NCBI GenBank assembly: GCA_017432365.1
Contig: JAFRJG010000002.1
Location: 1-53,237 of the forward strand
DNA from: Candidatus Saccharimonadota bacterium
Lineage (GTDB): Bacteria; Patescibacteriota; Saccharimonadia; Saccharimonadales; Saccharimonadaceae
Length of the DNA stretch: 53,237 nucleotides
Reading direction: 5' to 3'
The position numbers and the translations under genes are program-made. Each line of letters opens with the position of its first letter. The first letter of the stretch is position 1. The notes beneath the pieces are model-generated. The model ran no database searches. It saw only the letters and a program-made list of their open reading frames with translations, and was not told the DNA's origin. Positions 16,708-25,665 of the stretch are shown here, one piece after another.

Positions 16708-18407
16708 TGTTACTCCTCGGTCTCGATGTTGGTGAAAAACGGATTGGCGTCGCGAAAGCCGACTCCTCGGTTCGGATTGCCGTCCCCGTCGGCATGCTTC
16801 CGGTTGACGGAACTGAGTTTGAACGTCTAATTCGTTTCGTTAAAATCCAAAACACCGATGTCATTGTCGTCGGTATGCCCCGTAATCTTCAAGGGGAGGA
16901 AACTCGCCAGTCCGCTTTTGTCCGCGATTTTGTTAAAACCCTCAATAAATCCCTCCTTGCAGCTCGCCCGAACAATAAAGTCGTTAAAATCTTTCTCCAG
17001 GACGAATCCTTAACCTCTGTTGAAGCGCGTAATAACCTTAAACATCAAAAAGGCGGTATCAATAAAAAAGCCGGCGACGTCGATGCTGAAGCTGCGACTC
17101 TGATTCTTCAAGATTTTCTCGAGAATCTCGAGCGCCGTCTGCGCCAGTCAAGACCTGCCGCCTCTCCTTCTGTCTCTGCCCCCTCTTCTGCTTCTTCTGT
17201 CTCCTCTGCCACCCCTGCGTCGACTCCTGCTTCATCTCCTGCCGCCCCCTCATCGAAAACTTCTCAAACTCAGTCCCGAAAAACTCAGTTCGACCCATAC
17301 CAAAAGACCCAGGTTAAAAAATGGCTCGCCTTGCGGATTTTCCTCATTTTCCTTGCCTGTCTCACCCTCGTTGCGCTCGGTTTGAAGTTTACTTATGACC
17401 GTCTGTTGACCGCCGTTGTCTCCCCGGAGACCTGCTCAGAAACCGCCTCTGAAGACTCCGAAGTTTGCCAGTTCAAAGATTTAACTATCGAAGACGGCTC
17501 CTCTGTCGAGACAATCGCCGAAGCCCTAAAATCCGCCGGTCTTATTCGTAACCCTTTCGTTTTTAAGCTTTACAACCGCCTCTCTGGTACTTCCGCTAAG
17601 CTTCAGGCGGGGACATACCGTCTCGCTCCGACGCTTTCGGTTAGCGAACTCGTCGATAAGCTCGTCGAGGGTCCCGGAAAGGGAATTGTTTTTCGCTTCA
17701 CTGTCCTTCCCGGCGAAACGTTGTCCGACGTCAAAAAGCGTCTCGCGACCGCGGGTTATTCTGACGCCGAAATTACCGCCGCCCTTGAGAAAAACTATAA
17801 TCACCCCGTACTAAAGTCCAAGCCCGCCAACGCTTCGCTTGAAGGGTACCTTTTTGGCGAAACTTACGAATTTTACACGACTGATTCCGTCGAAACTATC
17901 ATTATTCGCATGCTCGACGAACTCTATCGTGTTGTCCAGAAAAATAACCTCGAGTCGAAGTTTAACAGCCTCGGCTTGACCCTCCACGAAGGAATTATTC
18001 TCGCTTCCGTCGTCCAAAAAGAAGCCGGCACCCTCGATAAAGAAGACCAAAAAACCGTCGCCCAGGTCTTTCTCTCTCGTCTCGAACTCGGGATTCCGCT
18101 CGGTTCCGACGTTACCGTAAAATACGCGCTCGACCTCGTTGACCCCGAGCGAAAAACCTACACCGACAACGCCGCCGCCCTCGAGATTGACTCCTGCTAT
18201 AATACCCGAAAAAATGCCGGTCTCCCCTGTGGTCCGATTTCGAGCCCCGGCTCCCTTGTCTTGATTTCGACCGCGAACCCATCTGACACTTCTTATCTTT
18301 ATTTCTTGACAGGAGACGACGGAAAGATGTATTATAGTAACACAGAGTCGGAACATCTCTCGAATGTCTCTGCTTATTGCTCCGAACTCTGCCAAACTCA
18401 ACTATGA
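16707..18407 (+). CDS. ruvX-mltG: RuvX (YqgF) fused to MltG endolytic transglycosylase
   Basis: 566 residues in one open frame. Residues 1-150 are the RNase H-like RuvX/YqgF domain (LGLDVGEKRIGVA, VVGMPRNLQG, DESLTSVEA), known for 16S rRNA 5'-end processing or Holliday-junction resolution. Residues 150-200 are a Ser/Ala/Pro/Gln linker. A membrane segment (about 206-228) is followed by a LysM-like part and the MltG catalytic domain, with the catalytic glutamate E439 in SVVQKEAG and a GPISSPGSL block. MltG cuts nascent peptidoglycan chains. A cytoplasmic nuclease domain would thus be tethered to the membrane next to a wall enzyme. The stop overlaps the next start as ATGA. Confidence 0.93.
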   Translation: MLLLGLDVGEKRIGVAKADSSVRIAVPVGMLPVDGTEFERLIRFVKIQNTDVIVVGMPRNLQGEETRQSAFVRDFVKTLNKSLLAARPNNKVVKIFLQDESLTSVEARNNLKHQKGGINKKAGDVDAEAATLILQDFLENLERRLRQSRPAASPSVSAPSSASSVSSATPASTPASSPAAPSSKTSQTQSRKTQFDPYQKTQVKKWLALRIFLIFLACLTLVALGLKFTYDRLLTAVVSPETCSETASEDSEVCQFKDLTIEDGSSVETIAEALKSAGLIRNPFVFKLYNRLSGTSAKLQAGTYRLAPTLSVSELVDKLVEGPGKGIVFRFTVLPGETLSDVKKRLATAGYSDAEITAALEKNYNHPVLKSKPANASLEGYLFGETYEFYTTDSVETIIIRMLDELYRVVQKNNLESKFNSLGLTLHEGIILASVVQKEAGTLDKEDQKTVAQVFLSRLELGIPLGSDVTVKYALDLVDPERKTYTDNAAALEIDSCYNTRKNAGLPCGPISSPGSLVLISTANPSDTSYLYFLTGDDGKMYYSNTESEHLSNVSAYCSELCQTQL

Positions 18408-19486
18408 CAACGAAAAAAACTTCTGCTGACTCTCAACATCCCGTCCTTCGGGCGGTTTGTTATCTTTGTTCTGCCGCTTTAATTCTCGGTACGGTCTTTT
18501 TCGGCTCTAAAAATAAGTTCTCGACCGAAAACGGAACCCCGATTATGCTCGCTATCTCCGATAGTAATTACTCCGTCTCCGTTGACCAGCTTTCCGAACT
18601 TTATATCGTCGCCGAAGTCGCGAATAACGTCTCTTTAAGCTCCTCGAGCTATCTCAACATGGACTATATCTCCGCCGTGACTCAGTACTCCCTGAACCAG
18701 ACCGCCTCGACAAAAATCGAAAAAACGAACATTATCGATACCTCCTCTCTCGCGAAAGGCGTGATTGAATATGAGGTTGCCGCCGGCGAGTCTATGGAAT
18801 CTATCGCTAACGATTTTGGTCTCTCGACCGACCAAATCCGCTGGTCGAACGGTAAAAAGACAACCGACGTAACGGTCGGGGAAACTCTCTATCTTCCGAG
18901 CGTCTCCGGAATCGTTTATACCGTTAAAAACGGCGAATCCCTCGCCGAAATCGTCGGTAAATATGGCTCAACAACCGACCGCGTCGAGGAAGAAAATAAC
19001 CTCGCCTCGCGTGGACTTTCTGAAGGCTTAAAAATCGTCATCCCGAACGGTAATCTCCCCGAAACTGAACGCCCGGAATACGTTGCTCCTGCCCCTGTCC
19101 AGACTTACGTCGCCACAACGACCACTTACGTCCCGACGACGAACCTCTACTCAACTTCGTCGAACCCGATGCCTTGGGGTTGGTGTACCTGGTACGCCTG
19201 GCAATGGCGCTCGGATAACGGTAATCCTCTCCCTGGCGGTCTCGGTAACGCTCGCTACTGGGCGTCTCAGCTCGCTTCGCGTGGCTATGCGACCGGTTCG
19301 ACCCCGGCTTATGGTGCTGTTTTTGTGAGCTATGCCGGTTATTACGGTCACGTCGGAATCGTCACCGGCGTCAATGACGACGGCACCATCCAAATCACCG
19401 ACATGAACGGAACCTCCGGCTGGGGTCGCGTGGGGACTCGAACCGTTGAAGCTTCCGAATGGGGCTCCTGGACTTTCGTTTACTAG
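18404..19486 (+). CDS. Secreted LysM-CHAP peptidoglycan hydrolase
   Basis: 360 residues from the ATG that overlaps the mltG stop (ATGA). A signal anchor is near residues 20-40 (YLCSAALILGTVFFG). Two LysM-type repeats follow (about 125-170, EYEVAAGESMESIANDFGLS; and 175-220, YTVKNGESLAEIVGKYG). A Thr/Pro linker leads to a C-terminal CHAP domain with catalytic C261 (WGWCTWYAW) and H316 (YGHVGIV). CHAP enzymes are amidases or endopeptidases cleaving wall peptides. Translational coupling to mltG suggests joint control of wall growth. An alternative role is attack on a neighbour's wall, as expected for an episymbiont; sequence cannot decide. Confidence 0.9.
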   Translation: MTTKKTSADSQHPVLRAVCYLCSAALILGTVFFGSKNKFSTENGTPIMLAISDSNYSVSVDQLSELYIVAEVANNVSLSSSSYLNMDYISAVTQYSLNQTASTKIEKTNIIDTSSLAKGVIEYEVAAGESMESIANDFGLSTDQIRWSNGKKTTDVTVGETLYLPSVSGIVYTVKNGESLAEIVGKYGSTTDRVEEENNLASRGLSEGLKIVIPNGNLPETERPEYVAPAPVQTYVATTTTYVPTTNLYSTSSNPMPWGWCTWYAWQWRSDNGNPLPGGLGNARYWASQLASRGYATGSTPAYGAVFVSYAGYYGHVGIVTGVNDDGTIQITDMNGTSGWGRVGTRTVEASEWGSWTFVY

Positions 19487-19560
19487 CCTCGTCCCTCTCG
19501 TCTTTTCAACATTTTCACCTCTGTTCCTGCCCGTCTCCGCTTGAGCAAAAACGTCAAAAA

Positions 19561-20861
<1,301 letters not shown>

Positions 20862-20873
20862 TGAAAAAACCTC

Positions 20874-20902
20874 TTGACAATTAAACTTAAACGTCATATA
20901 TT
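20874..20902 (+). promoter_or_regulatory. Consensus promoter of an RNA gene
   Basis: TTGACA (20874-20879), exactly 17 bases, TATATT (20897-20902). This is one of the best -35/-10 pairs in the window, and no start codon follows within a normal distance. The transcript would start near 20909, at the foot of the closing stem of the RNA described next. Confidence 0.75.
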
Positions 20903-20908
20903 AAACAT

Positions 20909-21053
20909 AAGCTGATACGCTTCACAGGGTTCCACTGATTCTTAGTGGAGTGTGGAGACTACATTAAAAACAAAAACAGCGGATTAAAACAAAACAATGT
21001 GCCCTAGGGTGGGCGCGCATCAGCAGAAGCCGGATTTAGCCCCGGCTTCTTTC
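20909..21053 (+). ncRNA. Candidate structured non-coding RNA, class unknown
   Basis: About 145 bases between a consensus promoter and a hairpin terminator, located between obg and uvrB, which has its own -10 box beyond. The ends of the body pair: 20911-20920 (GCTGATACGC) with 21015-21024 (GCGCATCAGC), 9 of 10 pairs. Inside are a hairpin TCCACT/AGTGGA extended by CACA/TGTG, an ACATT/AATGT stem with a long A-rich loop (AAAAACAAAAAC), and GCCC-TAGGGT-GGGC. AGGG in the first hairpin can also pair with CCCT near 21003, a possible pseudoknot. I see no tmRNA, SRP, RNase P or tRNA signature. A GTG-started frame of about 20 codons runs through it, but it has no ribosome-binding site. Confidence 0.6.
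21025..21053 (+). terminator. Terminator of the structured RNA
   Basis: AGAAGCCGG (21025-21033) pairs with CCGGCTTCT (21042-21050), followed by TTC. The T-tract is short. The core resembles the hairpin at 7697-7713. Confidence 0.6.
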
Positions 21054-21054
21054 A

Positions 21055-21063
21055 TGGTATAAT
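21055..21063 (+). promoter_or_regulatory. Extended -10 of leaderless uvrB
   Basis: TGg-TATAAT seven bases before the ATG at 21071. It overlaps the tail of the RNA terminator, so uvrB is transcribed separately from the RNA. Confidence 0.55.
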
Positions 21064-21070
21064 TATCCTT

Positions 21071-23068
21071 ATGAAATTCGAACTTGTCTCGAAATATGCC
21101 CCAACCGGCGACCAGCCTGCCGCAATAAAAACCCTAACCAAGGGTCTCAAAGAGGGAATTAAAGAACAATGTCTGCTCGGCGTTACTGGTAGCGGTAAAA
21201 CCTTCACCATGGCGAATCTGATTCAGAACTTCCAACGCCCGACTCTCGTTCTCACTCATAACAAAACCCTCGCCGCCCAACTTTACTCCGAGTTCCGCGA
21301 CTTCTTCCCTAAAAACGAAGTCCATTATTTCGTTTCATACTTCGATTATTATCAGCCGGAAGCTTATATCGCCTCGACCGACACTTACATCGAAAAAGAT
21401 TCGATGATTAACGAAGAAATCGACCGCCTTCGCCACGGCGCAACCGAAGCGCTCCTGACTCGCGACGACGTCATTATTATCGCCTCGGTCTCTTGTATCT
21501 ATGGTATCGGCTCCCCGGCGAATTATCAGGAAATGTCTCTCCCCCTCTGGAAACGTGCCGATGGCTGGTACACTTCTAATGACCGCAAGCTCCAAAACCA
21601 GCTCGATTTCACGCGTGCCCTTGTTTCGATGCAATATCATCGTAACGACCTCGCCTTCGAGCGCGGCAACTTCCGCGTTTCTGGCGACACCATCGACCTA
21701 TATCCCGCTTCTGGCGAATGGGGGTATCGGTTTGAATTTACTTTCGATACCCTTGAAACCGTTAAAATTATTGACCCCTTGACCGGCGAAGTCCGCGAAA
21801 AGCCCGACCATGTTCATATCTTCCCTAACACTCATTACGCTACCCCGCGCGAAGACCTCGAACGCGCCCTCGGTCTGATTGAAAAAGAATACAAAGCACG
21901 TCTCGCTTTTTTCGAGCAACACGAAAAATACCTCGAGGCTCAGCGCCTCTCCCAGCGTATTAAATACGACCTAGAAATGCTCGAAAGTACCGGCTTCGTC
22001 AAGGGAATCGAAAACTACTCGCGCCACCTCGAGGGCAGAAAAGCCGGCGAACCGCCTTCGACCCTCCTCGACTTTTTCCCAGACGACTTTCTCCTTCTCG
22101 TCGACGAGTCTCACATGACCTTGCCTCAGGTTCGCGGTATGTATCACGGCGACCATTCTCGGAAACAGAACCTCGTCGATTACGGCTTCCGCCTCCCGTC
22201 CGCTCTTGATAACCGCCCCTTGACCTTCCCGGAGTTTTATCGCCATATCTCTCATGCCGTTTACGTCTCCGCAACCCCGGGAGATTATGAACTTGAAGTT
22301 TGTCCGAAGCCCGCGGAACAGGTTATCCGCCCGACCGGATTGCTCGACCCGGAAATTGAAGTCCGCTCCTCTGAAGGTCAAGTTGATAACCTCATGGAAG
22401 AAATTGACCGTCGTGTCGCAAAACATCAGCGCACCCTCGTCACAACCTTAACAAAGCGCATGGCGGAAGACTTAACCGACCATCTCAAGGAACGCGGAAT
22501 TAAAACCGCCTATATTCATTCCGACATCGACACTCTCGAACGTGGCGACATCCTCCGCGACCTCCGCGCCGGCGTTTATGATGTTCTCGTCGGGATTAAC
22601 CTCCTCCGTGAAGGTCTCGACCTCCCCGAAGTCTCCCTCGTCGCGATTCTCGACGCCGATAAAGAAGGCTTCCTCCGCTCTGAATCCGCTCTGATTCAGA
22701 CCATCGGTCGTGCCGCCCGCCACGTTGAAGGAAAAGTTATTATGTACGGCGACCATCTAACCGAAGCTATGGAAAAAGCTATTTCCGAAACCGCCCGTCG
22801 TCGCGAAATCCAGACCGAATATAACCGCGCCCATCATATCACCCCTAAGGGAATTGACAAAGAAATCTCCGCTGGACTCCGCGCTATTATCCCCGAAAAA
22901 GAGGTCGCCTCGAAACTCGACATTAAACACATCCCGCGCGAAGAACTCCCCTCGCTCGTTAAAGAGCTTGAAAGCCAAATGCGTCTCGCCGCCGCCAATC
23001 TTGAATTTGAGCGCGCTGCCCTCCTTCGGGACCAAATCAGTGACATCGAAAATCTTAACAAAACTTAA
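21071..23068 (+). CDS. uvrB: UvrABC excinuclease subunit B
   Basis: 665 residues, normal length. UvrB receives damaged DNA from UvrA, verifies the lesion and recruits UvrC. Visible: Walker A GVTGSGKTFT (residues 37-46), the beta-hairpin region SYFDYYQPEAYI (about 92-103), the DEAD-like VDESH, helicase motifs V and VI (INLLREGLDLPE and QTIGRAARH) and a C-terminal UVR motif (LEFERAALLRDQI). No LexA-type operator was seen upstream. uvrA and uvrC are not in the window. Confidence 0.97.
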   Translation: MKFELVSKYAPTGDQPAAIKTLTKGLKEGIKEQCLLGVTGSGKTFTMANLIQNFQRPTLVLTHNKTLAAQLYSEFRDFFPKNEVHYFVSYFDYYQPEAYIASTDTYIEKDSMINEEIDRLRHGATEALLTRDDVIIIASVSCIYGIGSPANYQEMSLPLWKRADGWYTSNDRKLQNQLDFTRALVSMQYHRNDLAFERGNFRVSGDTIDLYPASGEWGYRFEFTFDTLETVKIIDPLTGEVREKPDHVHIFPNTHYATPREDLERALGLIEKEYKARLAFFEQHEKYLEAQRLSQRIKYDLEMLESTGFVKGIENYSRHLEGRKAGEPPSTLLDFFPDDFLLLVDESHMTLPQVRGMYHGDHSRKQNLVDYGFRLPSALDNRPLTFPEFYRHISHAVYVSATPGDYELEVCPKPAEQVIRPTGLLDPEIEVRSSEGQVDNLMEEIDRRVAKHQRTLVTTLTKRMAEDLTDHLKERGIKTAYIHSDIDTLERGDILRDLRAGVYDVLVGINLLREGLDLPEVSLVAILDADKEGFLRSESALIQTIGRAARHVEGKVIMYGDHLTEAMEKAISETARRREIQTEYNRAHHITPKGIDKEISAGLRAIIPEKEVASKLDIKHIPREELPSLVKELESQMRLAAANLEFERAALLRDQISDIENLNKT

Positions 23069-23074
23069 AGCTTA

Positions 23075-23083
23075 TGTTAAAAT
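23075..23083 (+). promoter_or_regulatory. Extended -10 before small membrane protein gene
   Basis: TGt-TAAAAT nine bases before the ATG at 23093. Confidence 0.5.
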
Positions 23084-23092
23084 CAAATTAAC

Positions 23093-23434
23093 ATGAGTGA
23101 AAAATCGGCAGAAAAAAATCTCGCAGAGTCCGCGTCTGAATCGACCTCTGGAAAGTCGAAATCCGGCTCCGAAAAAGCCTCCAAGCCCCTGTTCTCGACG
23201 GAAACTCCCCCGAAAATGGCTTCTCCCGCGATTCTTTCCGCCCCTGTCGAAAGACCTTTCCCTGTCTTTCTTGCGGCTGTCGCCGGCTGCGTCGTTTGCG
23301 CCGCGCTCGCCGTTTTGTTTCTGGTGATGATGCTCTCTGCGAACGCGCGAGTGTCCCAGCTCGAACGCGATATCGAAGATTATAAGTCTCAAATCCTGAA
23401 CCTAAAAAAGCAGATTAACGAGCTTGATAAATAG
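23093..23434 (+). CDS. Small membrane protein with coiled coil
   Basis: 113 residues. The N-terminal 50 are Ser/Lys/Glu-rich and probably disordered. A membrane segment (about 57-82, FPVFLAAVAGCVVCAALAVLFLVMM) and a short coiled coil follow (VSQLERDIEDYKSQILNLKKQINEL). This topology is like FtsL or DivIC division proteins, but no specific motif supports that. It lies between uvrB and gatC with its own promoter. Confidence 0.75.
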   Translation: MSEKSAEKNLAESASESTSGKSKSGSEKASKPLFSTETPPKMASPAILSAPVERPFPVFLAAVAGCVVCAALAVLFLVMMLSANARVSQLERDIEDYKSQILNLKKQINELDK

Positions 23435-23443
23435 TGATATAAT
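23435..23443 (+). promoter_or_regulatory. Extended -10 before gatC
   Basis: TGa-TATAAT eight bases before the ATG at 23452. It overlaps the stop codon of the preceding gene. Confidence 0.55.
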
Positions 23444-23451
23444 TATCTGTA

Positions 23452-23739
23452 ATGGAAATTACGGATAAAGAAATCTCTCATCTCGCGAGCCTGAGTAACT
23501 TTTCCCTCGCCGCGGACGAGAAAAACGCTCTCAAAACCGACTTAAAAAACATCTTAAAATACATCTCGAAACTTGACGAACTCGACGTCTCGAACGTCGA
23601 ACCGACGTTTCAGGTTTTTGAAATGGAAAACGTTTGGCGTCCCGACGAAATCACGCCTCAAGACGCCTCTTGCGAAGCTCTCCTCGCCCTAACTAAAGAG
23701 AGCCTCGACCATCAAGTAAAAGTCCCGAAAGTCTTATAG
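23452..23739 (+). CDS. gatC: Asp/Glu-tRNA amidotransferase subunit C
   Basis: 95 residues, typical size. Family features: an N-terminal helix with ISHLASLSNFSLAADE, the ILKYISKLDELDVSNVEPT core, and DEITPQ near the end. GatC wraps the GatA-GatB interface in the enzyme that converts Glu-tRNA(Gln) or Asp-tRNA(Asn) to the amidated form. First gene of gatC-gatA-(HEPN-like)-gatB. Confidence 0.93.
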   Translation: MEITDKEISHLASLSNFSLAADEKNALKTDLKNILKYISKLDELDVSNVEPTFQVFEMENVWRPDEITPQDASCEALLALTKESLDHQVKVPKVL

Positions 23740-23752
23740 GAAGTATTTCATC

Positions 23753-25243
23753 ATGAAAATCGCTAACCAAACTACCTCTGCCGTCTCCCTTGTTCAAGCG
23801 GCGCTCGGAAAAATCGACCAATATCAAGATTGGCATATTTTCACTTTCGTCAATCGCGACGCCGCGTTAAAACGCGCACGAGAGATTGATAAAAAAATCA
23901 AGAACGGCGAACCTGTCGGGCGTCTCGCCGGTGTCCCGTACGCGCTGAAAGATAACTTCCTCTCGAAAGAAGGTGAAACGACCGCTTCCGCGAAAATCCT
24001 CACCGGTCTCACTTCGCCCTTGAACGCCACTTGTGTTGAAAAGCTCGAAGCCGAAGATGCGATTATGATTGGTCGCACAAACCTCGACGCGTTTGCGCAC
24101 GGCTCTTCGACCGAAAACTCCTTCTTCGGCCCCACGAAAAACGCTTTCGACCCCGAGCGCGTCGCTGGCGGCTCCTCCGGCGGTTCCGCCGTCGCGGTCG
24201 CTCTCGGCTGCGCCGAGTTCGCGACCGGAACCGACACGGGCGGTTCCATCCGTCAACCTGCCTCCTTCAACGGCGTCTTCGGAATTAAGCCAACCTACGG
24301 AGCTATCTCTCGCTACGGCGTCGTCGCAATGGCGTCCTCGACCGACGTTGTTGGTTTCTTCGCGAAGACTCCCGCCGACCTCGACCTCTTGATGTCCGTC
24401 GCCTCTGGAAAAGACGCGAAAGACTTGACCTCCCTCCCTGACTTTTACGGCTTCGAAGATAAAAAGCTCAAAAAGAAAAAAATCGGCTTCGTCAAGGAAT
24501 TTGTCGAATCTCCCGCCCTGAACCCGGAGCTAAAAACCGCCCTCGAAGCGAAGCTCTCCGCGTTCCGCTCTAAGGGTTACGAAATCGTCGAGCTCTCCCT
24601 TCCGACCCTTGAATACGCCCTCGCAACTTATTATATCCTCCAGCCCGCTGAAGTCGCCTCGAATCTCTCTCGCTACGACGGGATTCGCTATGGTTTTCGC
24701 TCGAAAAATCTCGACCCCGCGAAAGTTTGTAGCGCGGATGAAAACCCCGAAAAAACCGCCCTTGACCTCTGTTATCAGCAAACCCGTCAAGAAGGCTTTA
24801 TGCGCGAAAATAAGCGCCGGATTATGATTGGTAATTTCGTCCTCTCCTCCGGCTTTTACGACGCTTACTTCCTAAAAGCCGCGAAAGCCCGAACTCTCAT
24901 TATTAAGGAGTTTGAAAAAGCGTTTGAAAAAGTTGATGCTATTCTCTCCCCAGTCGCCCCGAACCCAGCCTTCCGCCTTGGTGAAAAGGTTAACGACCCG
25001 GTCTCGATGTATCTCGAGGATGTCATGTCCGTCCCCGTGAACCTCGCCGGAATCCCCGCCGTCGCTTTTCCGGCGGGCTGGACCGAATCAAACCCCGCTT
25101 CAAAATCCACTAAGAACCCCACTAAGAACCCCACTAAGAACCCCACTAAGAACCCCGTCTCGAAGCTCCCTCTCGGTCTCCAGCTTCTCGGTCCGCGTCG
25201 TAGCGATAAACAGCTCTTAGAAATGGTAGAGGAGATTCTTTAA
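23753..25243 (+). CDS. gatA: Asp/Glu-tRNA amidotransferase subunit A
   Basis: 496 residues. Amidase-signature enzyme that releases ammonia from glutamine for GatB. The catalytic triad is readable: K66 (YALKDNF), cis-Ser S141 (GGSSGGSA) and nucleophile S165 (GTDTGGSIRQPA), with spacings 75 and 24 as in characterised GatA. A ribosome-binding site (AGGAAG) precedes the ATG. Odd feature: near the C-terminus, between GWTESNPASKS and VSKLPLGLQLLG, there is a TKNP-type repeat encoded by four perfect 12-bp tandem copies (25109-25156). It stays in frame and probably forms a surface loop. Confidence 0.96.
   Translation: MKIANQTTSAVSLVQAALGKIDQYQDWHIFTFVNRDAALKRAREIDKKIKNGEPVGRLAGVPYALKDNFLSKEGETTASAKILTGLTSPLNATCVEKLEAEDAIMIGRTNLDAFAHGSSTENSFFGPTKNAFDPERVAGGSSGGSAVAVALGCAEFATGTDTGGSIRQPASFNGVFGIKPTYGAISRYGVVAMASSTDVVGFFAKTPADLDLLMSVASGKDAKDLTSLPDFYGFEDKKLKKKKIGFVKEFVESPALNPELKTALEAKLSAFRSKGYEIVELSLPTLEYALATYYILQPAEVASNLSRYDGIRYGFRSKNLDPAKVCSADENPEKTALDLCYQQTRQEGFMRENKRRIMIGNFVLSSGFYDAYFLKAAKARTLIIKEFEKAFEKVDAILSPVAPNPAFRLGEKVNDPVSMYLEDVMSVPVNLAGIPAVAFPAGWTESNPASKSTKNPTKNPTKNPTKNPVSKLPLGLQLLGPRRSDKQLLEMVEEIL
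25109..25156 (+). repeat. Four perfect 12-bp tandem repeats inside gatA
   Basis: ACTAAGAACCCC repeated four times without mismatch at 25109, 25121, 25133 and 25145. Each copy adds four residues (TKNP). Copy-number change would alter loop length without breaking the frame. Confidence 0.95.
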
Positions 25244-25665
25244 TGGACGGCTCATATCTCGCACTCTTCGGCTCTATTACCGTCGTCGGCGTCCTCGTTT
25301 TTGTCTCGATTGTCCTGACTTCGAAAAAACGCTACACCTTTGATAAAATGGAATACCAGACCGACTTCCTCGCTATCGAGAACGCTCTTGAAAAGTCCAA
25401 CCGCGCCACGTACAACCTCTCAATCGTCGAAGCTGATAAACTCCTCGATAAAGCCCTGCTTGAAATGGGAATCCCCGGAAAAACCATGGGTGAACGCCTG
25501 AAGCGCTGTGGTCGCGAAAAGTTCTCACGCCTTGAATCCGTCTGGCGCGTCCATAAACTCCGGAACCAAATCGCTCACGAGCCGCGCTTTTCTGTCGAAT
25601 ATGCCGACGCTCGTCGTGCCTTAACTATCTATCGTCAAGCTTTAAAAGACCTAGGAGCTATCTAA
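25243..25665 (+). CDS. Membrane-anchored HEPN-like protein in the gat operon
   Basis: 140 residues. A membrane segment (about 6-28, LALFGSITVVGVLVFVSIVL) is followed by an all-helical cytoplasmic domain with ALEKSNRATYNLSIVEADKLLDKAL and WRVHKLRNQIAHE. RNQIAH fits the R-x4-H motif of HEPN domains, which can be RNases or helical scaffolds. Similar proteins occur as hypotheticals in CPR genomes, to my recollection. It overlaps the gatA stop by one base and runs to the gatB start by a one-base overlap, so it is coupled to both subunits. A role with the amidotransferase is suggested only by position. Confidence 0.8.
   Translation: MDGSYLALFGSITVVGVLVFVSIVLTSKKRYTFDKMEYQTDFLAIENALEKSNRATYNLSIVEADKLLDKALLEMGIPGKTMGERLKRCGREKFSRLESVWRVHKLRNQIAHEPRFSVEYADARRALTIYRQALKDLGAI

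Noticed and set aside
18404-18407. UGA read as glycine, as in Gracilibacteria or Absconditabacteria
   Set aside because: UGA ends mltG exactly where the next gene starts (ATGA), and conserved Gly positions throughout are encoded by GGN. The standard bacterial code fits all genes here.
20944-21006. GTG-started frame of about 20 codons inside the obg-uvrB RNA
   Set aside because: There is no ribosome-binding site, the start would lie within a stable hairpin arm, and the structure explains the sequence better.
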